Assembly: GCA_030248135.1 (NCBI GenBank)
Contig: JASANC010005885.1
Location: 32,547-96,546 of the forward strand
Source of the DNA: Theristus sp. LFF4_11
Lineage: Eukaryota; Nematoda; Chromadorea; Monhysterida; Xyalidae
Direction of reading: 5' to 3'
DNA length: 64,000 bases
Shown here one piece after another: positions 21,985 through 36,758 of this stretch. The position numbers and the translations under genes were made by a program. Numbering within the stretch: position 1 is the first letter of the stretch; each line of letters starts with the position of its first letter. The notes beneath the pieces are model-generated. The model did not search any database. It had not been told where the DNA came from and was given only the letters and a program-made list of their open reading frames with translations.

Positions 21985-22530
21985 TTAATACAAAACAGGG
22001 TAGATTTCGGATAAACTGACTGTAAGCTTGCACTTCATTGTTGTTAAAAAACCGGTATTGTGTAAAAAAAGTTCAAATTCGTTGCTGGGATGTTTTGTTG
22101 ATGAGATTTTAAGAATGTGTTGATTAGGATCAAACATTGTTTTAGCGACTGAGAAAAAATATATAAATTGTTTGCTGTGGCATATATGTTTTTTTACGGT
22201 GAACAATTTTGTCAAAATGTGTCATGGAGTGAAATCGAGACACCTTTATTAAGCGACTGTTGTTGATGCCACGTGTGAAAACAGTGCCCACCTGAAAAAA
22301 ATGTTGTTGTCGCACCATTAATAGTTAATTCATGAATTTGCTGCCATTTTGCAGGTTCATGTATGAGTGTGACCCCCAAAAATTTTTTTGCCTGCCATTC
22401 CATGTGGCGTGCATCAACGATGTTTTGTGATCTGTCGTTTCTTGATTTTTTTATTTGTACTGCGATATCGCAGAAAATTTTGAGTGTTTGTTCTTGAAAA
22501 CGGAAGATTAATTTTATAAATCCGTTCTTT
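21985..22530 (-). CDS. Unrecognised two-exon candidate gene
   Basis: Exon 22292-22530 (possibly extending to 22583) ends at a CAG-GTGGGC donor in phase 1; exon 21985-22148 starts after TTTTTTCTCAG in the matching phase and ends with TAA, followed at once by AATAAA (21981-21986). The reading frame, conserved phase and poly(A) signal suggest a real 3' end. No ATG precedes the first exon, so a 5' exon is missing. The peptide has SRNDRSQNIVDARHMEW, ELTING and a C-terminus LTVSLSEIYPVLY. I do not recognise a family. Confidence 0.35.
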
Positions 22531-22589
22531 CTGTCGCTTGAAGTGTTCGCGAATTTATTATCCCATTGAATTTGTTTGGTCAATGACGT

Positions 22590-23810
22590 GAGAATTTATC
22601 ACACCTCTGCTCAGTCTTTTTTGCTTTGTTTTTGATAAATTTAACTTTTCTCTCCTTTTGCCCTTGCGTGTATTATCATTATCAATCTGTGCAGCTTTTA
22701 CCCACGTTTCGTGTTTTTTTTGAAATATTCTCAATTATTAAATGTCGTTGGAGTACCGAAACGGTGGTATAAATGTATCGGATTTTGAGAAAAAAATCGC
22801 ACAACCAATTACAGTTCCCTTAATTGCAGGAAACTGTTGCGGGATATTCAACACGTTCGTTTCGAGTCTAAACTGTGCACGCGGTTCTGTTTTGCCTTGA
22901 AAGCTCTAATGTGTTTAGGAACGATGTTTGGGATGATGCTGTAGCTGCAATGTGTATTTTGAGGGTGTCATGTTTTTTTTGTTGGGATTTTTCAAATGAA
23001 CTTATAACACGTTTGATGAACTGCGAATTTCAATGATCGTTTACTTCATTTTGCACAACTTATGGGTCTGATGATTGCTGTATTTTCAGTAAGATGATTT
23101 CAGTGAATATTTATAGTGTCGTTTCAATTCAGTTACTTCTTGTGCATTTATAAAGTTGAAACAGGTCCACAATGTCCGTTGATACGTTTTTATATCTTAT
23201 TCGAACTGTACATGAACTGTTGAAATGCGCCACGGTTCTAAACGAACGTCGATTCGCTGTATTTTGCGCGCGGTAAAATGGGAAAAGGAGCTAATGTGCG
23301 TACTTTTGTTTCGGCATTGTTTATTTTGGCTGATAGTACCGTTTTTCGGCAAAATTTGGAGACTGTTGTTGCTGAGCTCAGTAAATCTTCCATGTTTCGT
23401 CGAATACTTTCACTGTGTACCAAATACAATGTGCTATTATAATGTATGCTCGTTGAATGCTGATACAATTATGATGGCTAAAAACTGCTTGTCCCTATTT
23501 TCAACGAATGAGAATTTTAGTTTGAATTCGGTTTTTGAAGATTGACACTGAAACACTTCTTTCTGAACAGCGTTTGTGTGAAATAAACTGTAATAAAAAT
23601 AACGTGCCAAAACAATTTGTAATATAACGATATCATATAGTTTTATAATGATTAGTTTCTGCATATTTCTGATGGGGTTTATGAATGGTGTTCAAGTTTA
23701 CAAGTTTATCATAAATATACTGGCTACGCAAACTGTACTGTAGGGCGTTGAGGTTTTCGTTTGCTTACCTTAGTCGGTTACTGTTTCACATCCGATGAGA
23801 ACTCCGTTAT
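22590..23810. other. No recognised gene
   Basis: AT-rich sequence. Short open frames on both strands near 23225-23545 show no family motif and no convincing splice pattern; upstream exons of the 21985-22530 candidate might lie here. Confidence 0.5.
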
Positions 23811-23898
23811 TAAAGCGGCATTCATGAAGCAGTATTTGGTGACGCGTAACTGTGTTATAGCTACGCGGTAATTAAAAATGTTTCATGAATGCCCCTAA
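23811..23898. repeat. Hairpin element family H, copy 2
   Basis: TAAAGCGGCATTCATGAAGC at the left and TTTCATGAATGCCCCTAAAG at the right; the stem is partly decayed. Confidence 0.7.
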
Positions 23899-24145
23899 AG
23901 AAACCTAACTTACGCCTGGTGTGCAATCGGCTTTTTTCGCCCAAATCATCGTTTGTCCCTTTCATGCTATTTCGATCCACACGAGAGTGCTTTTCTTTTG
24001 ACTTTCGATTTTCTTTCGTTGATTTTCCGTTCTGGAGCAATTAGAATTGGAAGATATCTATTATCATGCTCTTGATGTGTTTATTACACTTCGAAAATCA
24101 GTCGTGTCGCATCAATGAAACGGTTGAAACAGTTGACGGAAGTAC

Positions 24146-24151
24146 TTTATT
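24146..24151 (-). terminator. Poly(A) signal of the PEBP gene
   Basis: AATAAA on the minus strand, about 120 bp downstream of the PEBP stop codon. Confidence 0.5.
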
Positions 24152-24271
24152 TATATACATGCGAAAGTTGCCTTTAAACAACTGAAAATTATCGTCAACA
24201 TTGGTCGTTGTGTATGCGGTTGCAATTTGTAAAACAAATGTTTATAATTTAGCTTGTTGTCTTGAAACCGT

Positions 24272-27200
24272 TTAACAAGGACCCGGATTCGGCATGCCCA
24301 ACTGCGCATAGACGACCGGGACGTACGAGTCGCACTCGGCCTGGTAATAGGTAATAGAAACTGAAAAAATAATCTGCTGGTTTTCACGGACGGTTCTGTT
24401 CCGAGTTAGATATACTGAATTCACTGGAGCGTTGCTTACATTCCTGGAATCTACAGCAACAAAAATGGCTTAGCCAGCGCTGAAAATGTTTTCTCGTGGT
24501 TGCATCCAAGAAGAGTGGTAGCGCCTAAAGCATAGCCGTGCGTCAACGGAACGTTGTTTAGCACCAGCGCCAATGTGTTTTTCATGACCACATTTTCAGC
24601 GTGTTTATTAAAACCAAGGCGTCGCTGAATACTATTTCATGAACGCACCTTTAATTGCCAATGAATGGCAAGAAAAATAAAAACGGAACACCGACAACCG
24701 ACCAGAAAGAAGTTGCCGGCGACGGGTGTGCCGAGGTTGTGCTTCGCAGCAAACTCGACCGTGTGGAACTCGCCTCTGCCCTGGATCTGGCGATTGTTGA
24801 TGTAGCCGTGATCGGCGTCGGCGACATGATGCGCCTGTTGGAACACCAGGAACGTGTATCGATGTTGACCTGCATACGAACGTATGATCGCTTTTTTTAT
24901 TTAAAAAAACCGAACAACATGGTTTTTTTTCGGTTCTGTTGCGTTTCGCGGACGCGTCGATGGCCGCGGCAGTTCAAAGTTGGCCAGGTGGACCAGGTCG
25001 TATCTCAAAGGGTTCAACTCAAAGGTCCGCTCAAGCAATCTTGCATTGAATTTAACTTTCCGTATCGATCATACATGGAACTGATTTCCTATGTTTGCGT
25101 GCATTGAGTGGCAGCGCAGAACCGAATCGGAACAATAATGCCATGAAACGTACGTGTGTACACCTGTGTATAGCCTATTCATTCGAAGGGGTGTTGTCTA
25201 AATGACATCATATGTTTTAAAAACGCCATATGTGGCTGATTCCTTGACCTGACGTCAAAGCACATGACGTCATTTCGGTCCGTTTTTTTTTGGGGCTGCT
25301 TTTTTAGCTTGTTGGCTGGTTATTTTGAAATTGAAATAACTTAGTCCGTTTCATTAAAGTAGCACTGTCTACATTTGAGTGCAAAAAGGCTAAAACCGTG
25401 GATTGTTACCACAGTTGGTTTACGACAGCTGAACCAACTTTGCAAACTTTACCAAGGCACCTGACCTGACTTCGGTGGCGGTCCCGCGGGCACGTACTCA
25501 GCCAGCGTGTCGCCGCGACGCAGATCGGTGCCCGGAATATTCACGACCAACCAGTGGTTCCACTCGGCGTTGGCGTCGTCCGGTGACGGGTCTGCATACG
25601 AATTTGAAAGCCGTTCCGAAGCTCCAAAAACAAGTATCTTTTATTTTGCTCCCGCGTCTCAATGCGTGCATAGGTGGGTAAGCAGTCTCATGCACGACGC
25701 GGGAAATCAAAATTAGCAAAAGGCCTCGAATCCCCTAAATAAGGCCGGGTCACTTAGACTATTCTGAAATACCACATAACGATTGAAACTAGACTATTCT
25801 GAATTACCACATAACGATTGAAATTAGTTTCCTTTCACGTCCACAACCGCAGTGAGTCGCAGGTCTTAAAGAAAAGATTGTATCTCGATACTTTACTTTC
25901 GGGTGACACACGAGTACTACTGAGTATTACTGACAACGATACATGTAGCTTTATTGCTGAGAAACAAGATGCAGGGTTCTTGCGACCGCCAAACCGACCG
26001 GTCATTATGAGCGTATAAAGTGCGCCTGGCTCCGTCGGCCAACTGACGACACTCGGGGCCTCACGTGTCTGTCGTGGTTGCAAGACATTCCCTAAACTCA
26101 CTCTAGTGCCGTCTGGATACTGGATCTGAAACATTTGATGACCGGCATTATTGACGTTCTCAACGAAAAACTGTAACCACAAGATAAAAGTCGACCCGAC
26201 TAAACAATTATTATTCGCACTGTTCTGAATAACAGGATTTTGATACTACAAGGGGACATAATACACCTGTTGGCGTTGAAAAACAAAACCGCCAGGTTGT
26301 TCCTGATAGAGCAACGTGTTGTGTTCAAGGATTGAAATCTAATAATTTTTAAACGGCAACATACACTGTACATACATCTGCTAAGGCATTCGGTGCTTTC
26401 TGAATTAAGCCGGGTGCAATGTTGTGCTGTTGGAAAGCCTGAATCACTCGAGCGTCTTTCGCAGAGCTGGAATGGACTTGTTGTTGTGTGCATTGTGACT
26501 TTTTTGTAACCATGTTCTTGTTACATGATTTTTTTGGTTTTTTTGTCCCGAGGCTCAATGCGCGCGTGTGACGCGGGAATTCAAAATTGGCAAAGTGATC
26601 CGAGTCACTTCAGCGATTTTGAATTGCCATATAAAGATTGAAACTAGTTCCTTTCTACGTCTGCACAAGCATCGATTGAGTCGCAAAATCTGAAAAATAG
26701 AACATCACATAAAGCCAGCTCACTCTGCGGCAGAGGTGCCGAATAGATCTTGAAAGCTGAATTTGTCACCGCGATTGCTTCCATCTGGTGACTCGCCTCG
26801 CGACTGTGATGCTGCAGCGCTTTGTGCCTCTTTTGCCTGTTCAAGGTCAATTTATTACACCTGCATTATTCCGTCGCGTTTCCATTGTTTTAGTGTGTTG
26901 TCACCAATATTTTTTAGTTGTTTCCGAGCCCTTAAATCTAGAATAGAACAATCGTTTATACCTGTTGCAATTCAACTTCGTCAGCGAGCGTTTGGAAGCG
27001 TTCGTAAATGCGACTCGAGTACTTCTTGAGCACACCGAAGAAATCGTCCCAGAGCATTTCATACTGGTTTTTGATCGGTTCGATCTCTTGCTGCAGACTC
27101 TCGGCCAATCCTGTCAGTTCACCGTACAACTGTTCCCTGCCGACACGATCGCCTGGTTTTGCGACTGCGGCGTCCGATTCGGAGTTTGCTGATTGGGCTG

Positions 27201-28530
27201 CTGGCTGCAATATTGGTGACTTTTTTCTGTTTACTTCCTTCTCTCACTGGTCTCAACAAACTATGTGTTAAACAAGAAACTACATGAGAACGCCACAGAC
27301 GAACGGGGAAAATGTTATTTGTTCCTATCTCTCACAGTCACAACACCTCACCGCCAACCCCTCCACGTTAAGCCAACTAGTATAAAATTGCACGTCACGT
27401 CACGTCACGTGTCATTACGTACACTACCGTTCATACCTGACGCAAAGTAAAGCCGAATAAATAAAACAGCCCTTGTATTCTTCATCAAGGCGGGATCAGC
27501 CGCAGACTAGGAGTTGTTGGTTAAGAATGCTAAGATAATTCCCAATCGTTGTGCAAGGGAGAAAAAATGAACAGAATAGCGCGAAGGATCAATTTACCGT
27601 ATTACCCCCATTAAACCCCCCCCACCATTAATCCCCCCCCACCAATAAACCCCCACCCCCCCCGACCAGTTTCCAAATAATCCCCCCCCCACAAATAATC
27701 CCCCATGGGGGTTAATTGGAAACCTGTTTGAAACACATACCCAGCGAATTCAGTGGCTTAATGCAGTGACATTGGTGAAATTGTGCTACCAAAGGCCCCA
27801 AATGGATGAGTTAATGGTAATTTCATTACAAAAGGCTGTTACAAAAGGAAATCTCTGTGAAAAGTAGAAGTTTCTGCAACTTTCTTGCCTGCCATGCAAG
27901 GTATTTTTGCCATTTTTCAACAAAACCCCACCCCTAGAAATTTTTGTATAATAAACCCCCCCCCCCCCACCAATAATCCCCCCCCCCACCAATAAACCCC
28001 CACCCCTAAAAGTCGCTGACGTATTAATCCCCCATGGGGGTTTATTGGGGGTAATACGGTAGTTAAAAAAAAACACTACGGCCGTTCAGTACGTCGACGT
28101 ACGTTTGTATACGAGAAGTATAAACGAACACTTGTCACCCTCGTGGCCTGGTGGTAGTGCGTTAGACTACAGTCTGTGCGCTCGGGGGATCGAGCCCCGC
28201 CGAGGGGTGTATAGGCACTTATGACAGAGAAAACTCGATGGGCGCCCTACTGAATGGCGTTCAGTACGCTTCTTTGTGTTAGCCCTGGCCAAAAACATCA
28301 CCTAAATCCCAACAACAACAACAACAACAACCAATGGTGAGTTAATTTTCACACACAAACACACACACAGGAATGTATACATTGTACCTGTGTCACAAAC
28401 CTCTTGGTTGAAGATGAAATCAGCTGGATTCCTCGGTGGTGGGGCGTATGGAAAGCCGGGAAACTGCATATAAGGTGGCGGTGGTCGGACTGGCTGTGGT
28501 TGACCGTATGACCTTTGTGGAATGTGCAGA
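24272..28530 (-). CDS. Phosphatidylethanolamine-binding protein (PEBP) with N-terminal extension
   Basis: Minus-strand exons, all in phase: about 28401-28530, 26962-27204, 26724-26836, 26376-26466, 26267-26338, 25999-26170, 25466-25591, 24703-24869 and 24272-24340. The C-terminal half is a PEBP fold: FQQHNIAPGLIQKAPNAL, then VSLGNVLQPRQTREAPSV, VSWPTEPGALYTLIMTD, the ligand-site segment NAEWNHWLVVNIPGTDL, GPPPKSGQHRYTFLVFQQ, FAAKHNLGTPVAGNFF and the end CDSYVPVVYAQLG. PEBPs bind phospholipid head groups or act as kinase or protease regulators. The DPDAPS motif common in the family is DPSPDD here. Ahead of it lie a Pro-rich exon (PRPPPPYMQFPGF-like), a helical segment around MLWDDFFGVLKKYSSRIYE and a Ser-rich linker, not usual for small PEBPs. 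The start codon was not found; the first exon's 5' limit is uncertain, and a hydrophobic ALLCAAVAFL just upstream could be a signal peptide. Mitochondrial mL38 is an alternative. Confidence 0.82.
24595..24655. repeat. Decayed half of hairpin family H
   Basis: GCTGAATACTATTTCATGAA and ACGCACCTTTAAT resemble the right arm of family H; the left arm is unrecognisable. Inside the last PEBP intron. Confidence 0.4.
24932..25122. repeat. MITE family A copy 5, diverged
   Basis: Ends CGGTTCTGTTGCG and GCATTGAGTGGCAGCGCAGA with ACC; the interior is less conserved. PEBP intron. Confidence 0.55.
25192..25281. repeat. MITE family B copy, internally deleted
   Basis: Has both subterminal blocks AAATGACATCATATG and ACATGACGTCATTTCGG but only about 90 bp in total. 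PEBP intron. Confidence 0.6.
25647..25864. repeat. MITE family A copy 6 with internal duplication
   Basis: Inverted relative to copy 1. A block beginning TAGACTATTCTGAA and ending ACGATTGAAA occurs twice in a row (about 25757-25831). PEBP intron. Confidence 0.8.
26545..26690. repeat. MITE family A copy 7
   Basis: GTCCCGAGGCTCAATGCGCG at the left and ATCGATTGAGTCGCAAAATC at the right. PEBP intron. Confidence 0.8.
27449..27592. repeat. MITE family F fragment
   Basis: GCCGAATAAATA, TCAAGGCGGGATCAGCCGCA, GACTAGGAGTTGT and GAACAGAATAGCGCG match the arms of the inverted pair at 36759-38233. Only about half the arm is present; a family D element follows directly. Confidence 0.75.
27596..28060. repeat. 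C-rich element family D, copy 1
   Basis: Ends ACCGTATTACCCCCATTAAA and GGGGGTAATACGGT; many C7-C10 runs with CCCCATGGGGG palindromes near each end and a shared centre containing CAAATGGATGAGTTAATGG. Copies: 31906-32354 and 62251-62648. In a PEBP intron. Confidence 0.85.
28138..28330 (+). repeat. tRNA-derived SINE with (AAC)n tail, copy 2
   Basis: Best preserved copy: GGCCTGGTGGTAGTGCGTTA, then GGGGGATCGAGCCCC, body, and an (AAC)n tail at 28311-28330. PEBP intron. Confidence 0.88.
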
Positions 28531-28579
28531 AATGCAACCGCAGCGCATAACAGTGCCCTTGGCGAATACCTTTGTGGTG

Positions 28580-30050
28580 TGAAATATTATTGTAGCATTA
28601 ACGGGTGCATTTCAATGCTGTGTACATTTTTTCAATCTCAGTTATATTGAAGCAGATGACTCACCACATGATACTTGATTTCAACCCAACGGTCACTGTG
28701 GAATTCAATGTATTCGCTTCTACTCTATTACTCGTCACAGCTTAAGGAAAAATCAATTCAATGAATTAAAATGAAAGTTTCAATTTCAAAACCGATTTTT
28801 TCTGAAATGAGTTTTTGATAGACGCGAGTGTGTTCAGCGCTTGATAAGAAGAAGCTTGCCATTTAGCCATTATTATTTACCAGTTTGTACCATGTGCGAT
28901 ATTGTACAACGCCTAGGTGGAAAAAAGATGACGAGTAATAGTTAAACACTGTCGTCAGAAGTTTAAAAAGCGTATAGGCGGACAAACAAACTGGATTGTT
29001 AATGTGGTGGTATATTGAACTTTTCTTCTACATACCGTAATTCCACACGGGTCTAACGTGTATTGTTATAGGCTAGCATAACGTCTTTGCTCAATGGTCA
29101 CGAAACAGTTTCTTTGCATTATGCAATCGGTTATTGTTCTGCGCGTTTACACAAACTATGCAGGATAGTAGTGTGTACATTGAGGGCCAGCTTTCGCGGT
29201 GTGCACATCGGTTTGCAGGTTTGTAAGGGTTATCATATACTGTTGTTTGGTTGAAATGTTGCACCGGAGATTTCATTCGTCACCACCATTGTTGAGCCAT
29301 AAGAACAGCTTTTATTGATTTTAAATCATGGGAGCATGTATTTTGATTTTACTTTGTTCATGTTTGTTGATGGTCAATTCACTCAATGTTTTTTGTATTG
29401 TTTGCCAACTTTTCCCGCAGTTATAGGTGCACAGATACGCTTTAGAATGTACCAGTATATGTGCATCCAGTGCAACCCTCTGTGCCAAGCAACTAAGTTT
29501 AAAAATAAATAACTCAACATTTACAATGAGGTGCGTTGATCTGATTTGTGACATAACCATTTCAATTGCTTCGTGCAATAATTGTTGAATGTTTAGAGAT
29601 TTTTAAATTTTTTGCAACTTCAGAAATTTGTTTTTCTCTTTGAGAAATAAATTTTGATTATTGCATTTTTGATGAAAAGCGTTTTAAAAACTCCCAGCAA
29701 AGCAGATCAACGCGTTTTATTTTGAAACGTCAATTAGATTGCAATCCATGTGCTAAAGCAAAACATTCTCGGTCTACCAAGCGAACGTAATTTTTAAAAT
29801 GAGGTGGCACAAAAAATCAACTTGTATGACTATGAAAAAAATACCGTCATTCATTTTATGTACAGCTTTTCGGAATGGTTTAAAAATCACTGAAATTTTG
29901 GGCAACTGTATATATTCACCAAAAGTTGCTTTTCAAAACATATAGTCTGCACACGACAAAACAAGAAATAAAAAAACATGACCTGCACAGATAAATTAAT
30001 GTTTACCAGATCAAGAAATGAGAAAAAACACGAAAATAGTGTTATTGCGA
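28580..30050. other. Intergenic, no gene recognised
   Basis: AT-rich stretch between the 3' end of globin and the 5' end of the PEBP gene. Missing 5' exons of the PEBP gene may lie here. Small open frames show no motif. Confidence 0.5.
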
Positions 30051-30052
30051 CG

Positions 30053-32766
30053 TCACGTTTCGTAGCCTTCAACAATGTATTTCAAACAAAACTGGAAAAA
30101 CTTTCGAAATAATGTCTCTGCTTTTTCGTTAAATCGATCTTCCAGCACGTCGGAGCAGATCTGCATAAACGGTTCTTCCAGTGACTGCAACAAGCATTAT
30201 CATCGTCATTGTCGCAACAAATGTCAGTCACGTTTTTTTGTAAAGCCAATTCATGCACACAAATTTATCCGGCACGTCACGTCACGTCCCGTCTCATTCA
30301 TGGAGGAAAAAACGGCAATCCAGCACATCACGTTATCTTTCGAACACGTGCTCGTTCTTGCAAGCATTCATACATGACGTGTCGTGACGTGACGTGCCGG
30401 ATACATACAGTGTCGGCCAAAAGTTTGAAAACTCCTGCGTTCGCTGCATGTCGGGTGTATTGGATGGGTACAATTTTTGCGTTAATAAGCATATGTTTTT
30501 GTTTTTTGGAACACAGCAGTAGACAGTTTCACTGCAGCACACAAAAACAAAAGTTACACGCGCCGTGTTATTTTTTACACACACAATGACCATACTACGC
30601 ATTGCTTTGAACGGCACGCGAAACATCAACGGCAGGTGTGAACATTATGATAACGTGTGTTTGGTTCATGCCTGTTCACTTCTTTCGTCACAAATACAGT
30701 GTATCTCGCTAATATATGCAACTAGCTGATTGGTTGGTCATAACAATTCTCAGCGCTGATTGGTTGATATATCATGATCAGTTCTCAGCGCTGATTGGTC
30801 GGTCATCACGTCATGTTCGCGTCATGCTTGTTGCATATATTTTCCAGATGGACTGTACAGTATGGCGAGAATTCACACGCCACTGGAGTCGCTCCAGTAA
30901 ACAGTGTGCCAAAAACATCCACCGGACTGCAATTCCATCACTTTCATTTCATTTCAGAAGCGTCAGTACGCAAAGTGAAGCACACACAGTTTTGCATGCA
31001 TGTATGTTCTGTACAGTTTGTTTTGTTTTGTTTGCACTCCTACAGTGCGTCATGTCCATTTGTACTGTTGTGTTCATAAAAACAACGCTGCATGTGTTGG
31101 TGACACGCACAATAAAAGCACGCACACATACACCACCATACACACGCGCATGGGCGTTTCCAAGCTTTTGGCCGCCACTGTACGTCGCGCATGAATTTTG
31201 TCTTCAGCCAACTTATGTGATATTCTTCGTGACATATCTGATAGGTATTTGATTGTAGTTACCGAACTGGAACAGTCTCCAAAATAACAGGAGCCCGCTA
31301 AACATAGTGATTACCTGAAAAACGGAACTGTCAAAGGAGGCAAGTTTTCCCTTGTGCTTTGCGCCAACGCCTCTCAGGGTGTCACACACGTCACTGCAGT
31401 CGGTCGGATTGCTGTCAATGGTCGTAACAGCGTCGTCAAATACCTGAGTACTTTTTTGGCTTGCCTACTCATGGTGTTTTACACTTCTCTGGTATTATGC
31501 CGTGCACTGCAGAATAAAACTGACTGACTGACTGACCTGAGTCCGGAAAGCAACCTTGTTTCACTGCTCGGATCGTGACGAAATGAAACAAGCGGAGAAA
31601 ATAAGAACAAGTTGTTTAAAATGATCAAAAACGTACAAGTAAATAGGATTCCGCTAATTTTTCGAACGCTGTCGAATTCGTCACCCTTGATTCGTCGTTG
31701 AAATCGAGCGACTTGAACTTTGGATACAATACTTGATAATCCGGATTTTTCTTCAATAATCTGAAAGTTAGGTTTTTCTATGTCGTTTGTGTTGTTGTAA
31801 TTGATATTTTCTTTGCTTCGCTTCCCCTTTCATGCTGTTTATACGATATGCGTAGTGCGTACAAGTTCTGTGTTTCGAGTGGACGCGCGAAAAGGCGAAG
31901 GAACTACCGTATTACCTCTATTAAACCCCCCCCCCAAAATTAACCCCCCCCCAAAAAATAAACCCCCACCCCCTCGACAAGTTTCCAAATAATCCCCCCC
32001 CCCAAAATAATCCCCCATGGGGGATTATTGAAACCTGTTTGAAACACATACCCAGCGAATTCAGTGGCTGGTTGCAGTGAAAATGATGAAATTGTGCTAC
32101 CAAAGGCCCCAAATGGATGAGTTAATGGTAATTTCATTACAAAAGGCCGTTGTAAAAGGAAATTTCTATGTAGAGTAGAAGTTTTTGCGACTTCCTTCCT
32201 GCCATGGAAGGTATTTTTGCCATTTTGCCCACCCCTAAAAATGGTTTCCAAATAAACCCCCCCCCAAAATAAAGCCCCCCCCAAAATAAACCCCCACCCC
32301 CAGAAGTCGCTGAAGAAATAAACCCCCATGGGGGTTTATTAGAGGTAATACGGTATCACGACGGTGTGGATGGTATACTATTTTTATAATCAAAAGTAAA
32401 AAGTATTTGTAATACCAAAGCGCAAATTTAGCAAACTCGAATATGCACAACGAAGTCTACAAACAATATGTGCCGCGTGGCATATGGTTAAAAAAACCAA
32501 AAAAGATATGACCGTTCACACCTGTATAACAGTTGATTGGCGCATTTCTTTTCGTTTCGTTTCACCGTTTTCCAGTAGTTCTTCATTGTGAACAGTTCTC
32601 GATAGTTTGCGAACGGCAGACGTGCGTCCGGCACGGGCGGTGCGTCGCCTTTCGCCGCCGAGTCGTGCGTTGAAGCAGCACCGTCCATCGGCGCTTTGCT
32701 GGTCTTTGTTCGATCGGAAGAGCCGCCGGAAGAGCCCATTTTGAATTTCTTCTTCAGAAATGCCAT
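30053..32766 (-). CDS. Nematode globin
   Basis: Minus-strand exons 32522-32766, 31637-31760, 31315-31443 and 30053-30184 join in phase to 209 residues. After a 50-residue Gly/Ser-rich N-terminus the globin fold starts with NYRELFTMKNYWKTVKRN (A helix), then LLKKNPDYQVLYPKFKSLDF (B-C-D region). The E helix has a Leu where a distal His often is (FEKLAESYLL), the F helix has LRGVGAKHKGK with the proximal His, and G and H are SLEEPFMQICSDVLE and LFRKFFQFCLKYIV. It binds haem and probably handles oxygen, NO or redox signals. The first ATG (32766) gives MAFLKKKFK; a second ATG ten residues on gives MGSSGGSS, a possible N-myristoylation start. Intron 1 holds a family D element; intron 3 holds a Tc1-like element. 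Confidence 0.88.
30268..30402. repeat. 135-bp hairpin MITE
   Basis: Ends CCGGCACGTCACGTCACGT and ACGTGACGTGACGTGCCGG are inverted repeats. It abuts the Tc1-like element in globin intron 3. Confidence 0.75.
30408..31180. mobile_element. Tc1-like non-autonomous element
   Basis: Ends CAGTGTCGGCCAAAAGTTTG and, inverted, CAGTGGCGGCCAAAAGCTTG, flanked by TA on each side (30406-30407 and 31181-31182). This terminus type is typical of Tc1/mariner. About 770 bp with no transposase frame; a family C MITE is inserted inside. In globin intron 3. Confidence 0.85.
30695..30858. repeat. MITE family C, full-length copy nested in the Tc1-like element
   Basis: TACAGTGTATCTCGCTAATA at the left and CCAGATGGACTGTA at the right, with three GCTGATTGGT-type blocks. 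TA at both ends suggests Tc1/mariner mobilisation. Confidence 0.75.
31906..32354. repeat. C-rich element family D, copy 2
   Basis: ACCGTATTACCTCTATTAAA to TAGAGGTAATACGGT with C-runs and CCCCATGGGGG on both sides; in globin intron 1. Confidence 0.88.
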
Positions 32767-36310
<3,544 letters not shown>

Positions 36311-36758
36311 CGCTCACGGCTTGCCTTCTCTTGTCGCGAGCGGCCGCGTTTCGCTTTCATTTGGATGCACTTTGCTCTGATCCAAGCTTGATATGGTACA
36401 TTATATGGCGTATTAGTTGGTGTGCGCACATATATTACATACGTGTGCTCAACAGAGCATATGTCTGTGCCTGTGTTTCTCTCCGCACATTGAGCTAATA
36501 TGCATGGACTTTTCCGCGCAAAAACGCAAAAGCCGCCCGCACGGTCACATCTCACAGCTCATATCCAATGTATACGATTCGGCGTTTTTTTGTGCTGGGA
36601 ACAGAAATGCCGCACAAATTGGTAACATGCGCGTTTAAAGAACGTGCAGTAAAAACAGTGACACGTACGTAATAGAAAACAAAGCTGTTAAATGATAGCT
36701 GACCTTTTGGCTTTTACCTGTAAACACATAAGCGGCCGACAAACAAAGCTATTGGAAC

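Noticed and set aside
22212..22583. Galectin-like protein
   Set aside because: A few residues recall galectin strands, but the sugar-binding His-Asn-Arg and Trp pattern is not there.
31255..31310. Extra globin exon (RAPVILETVPV)
   Set aside because: Exons 31315-31443 and 30053-30184 join directly in phase and give a continuous F-G helix match.
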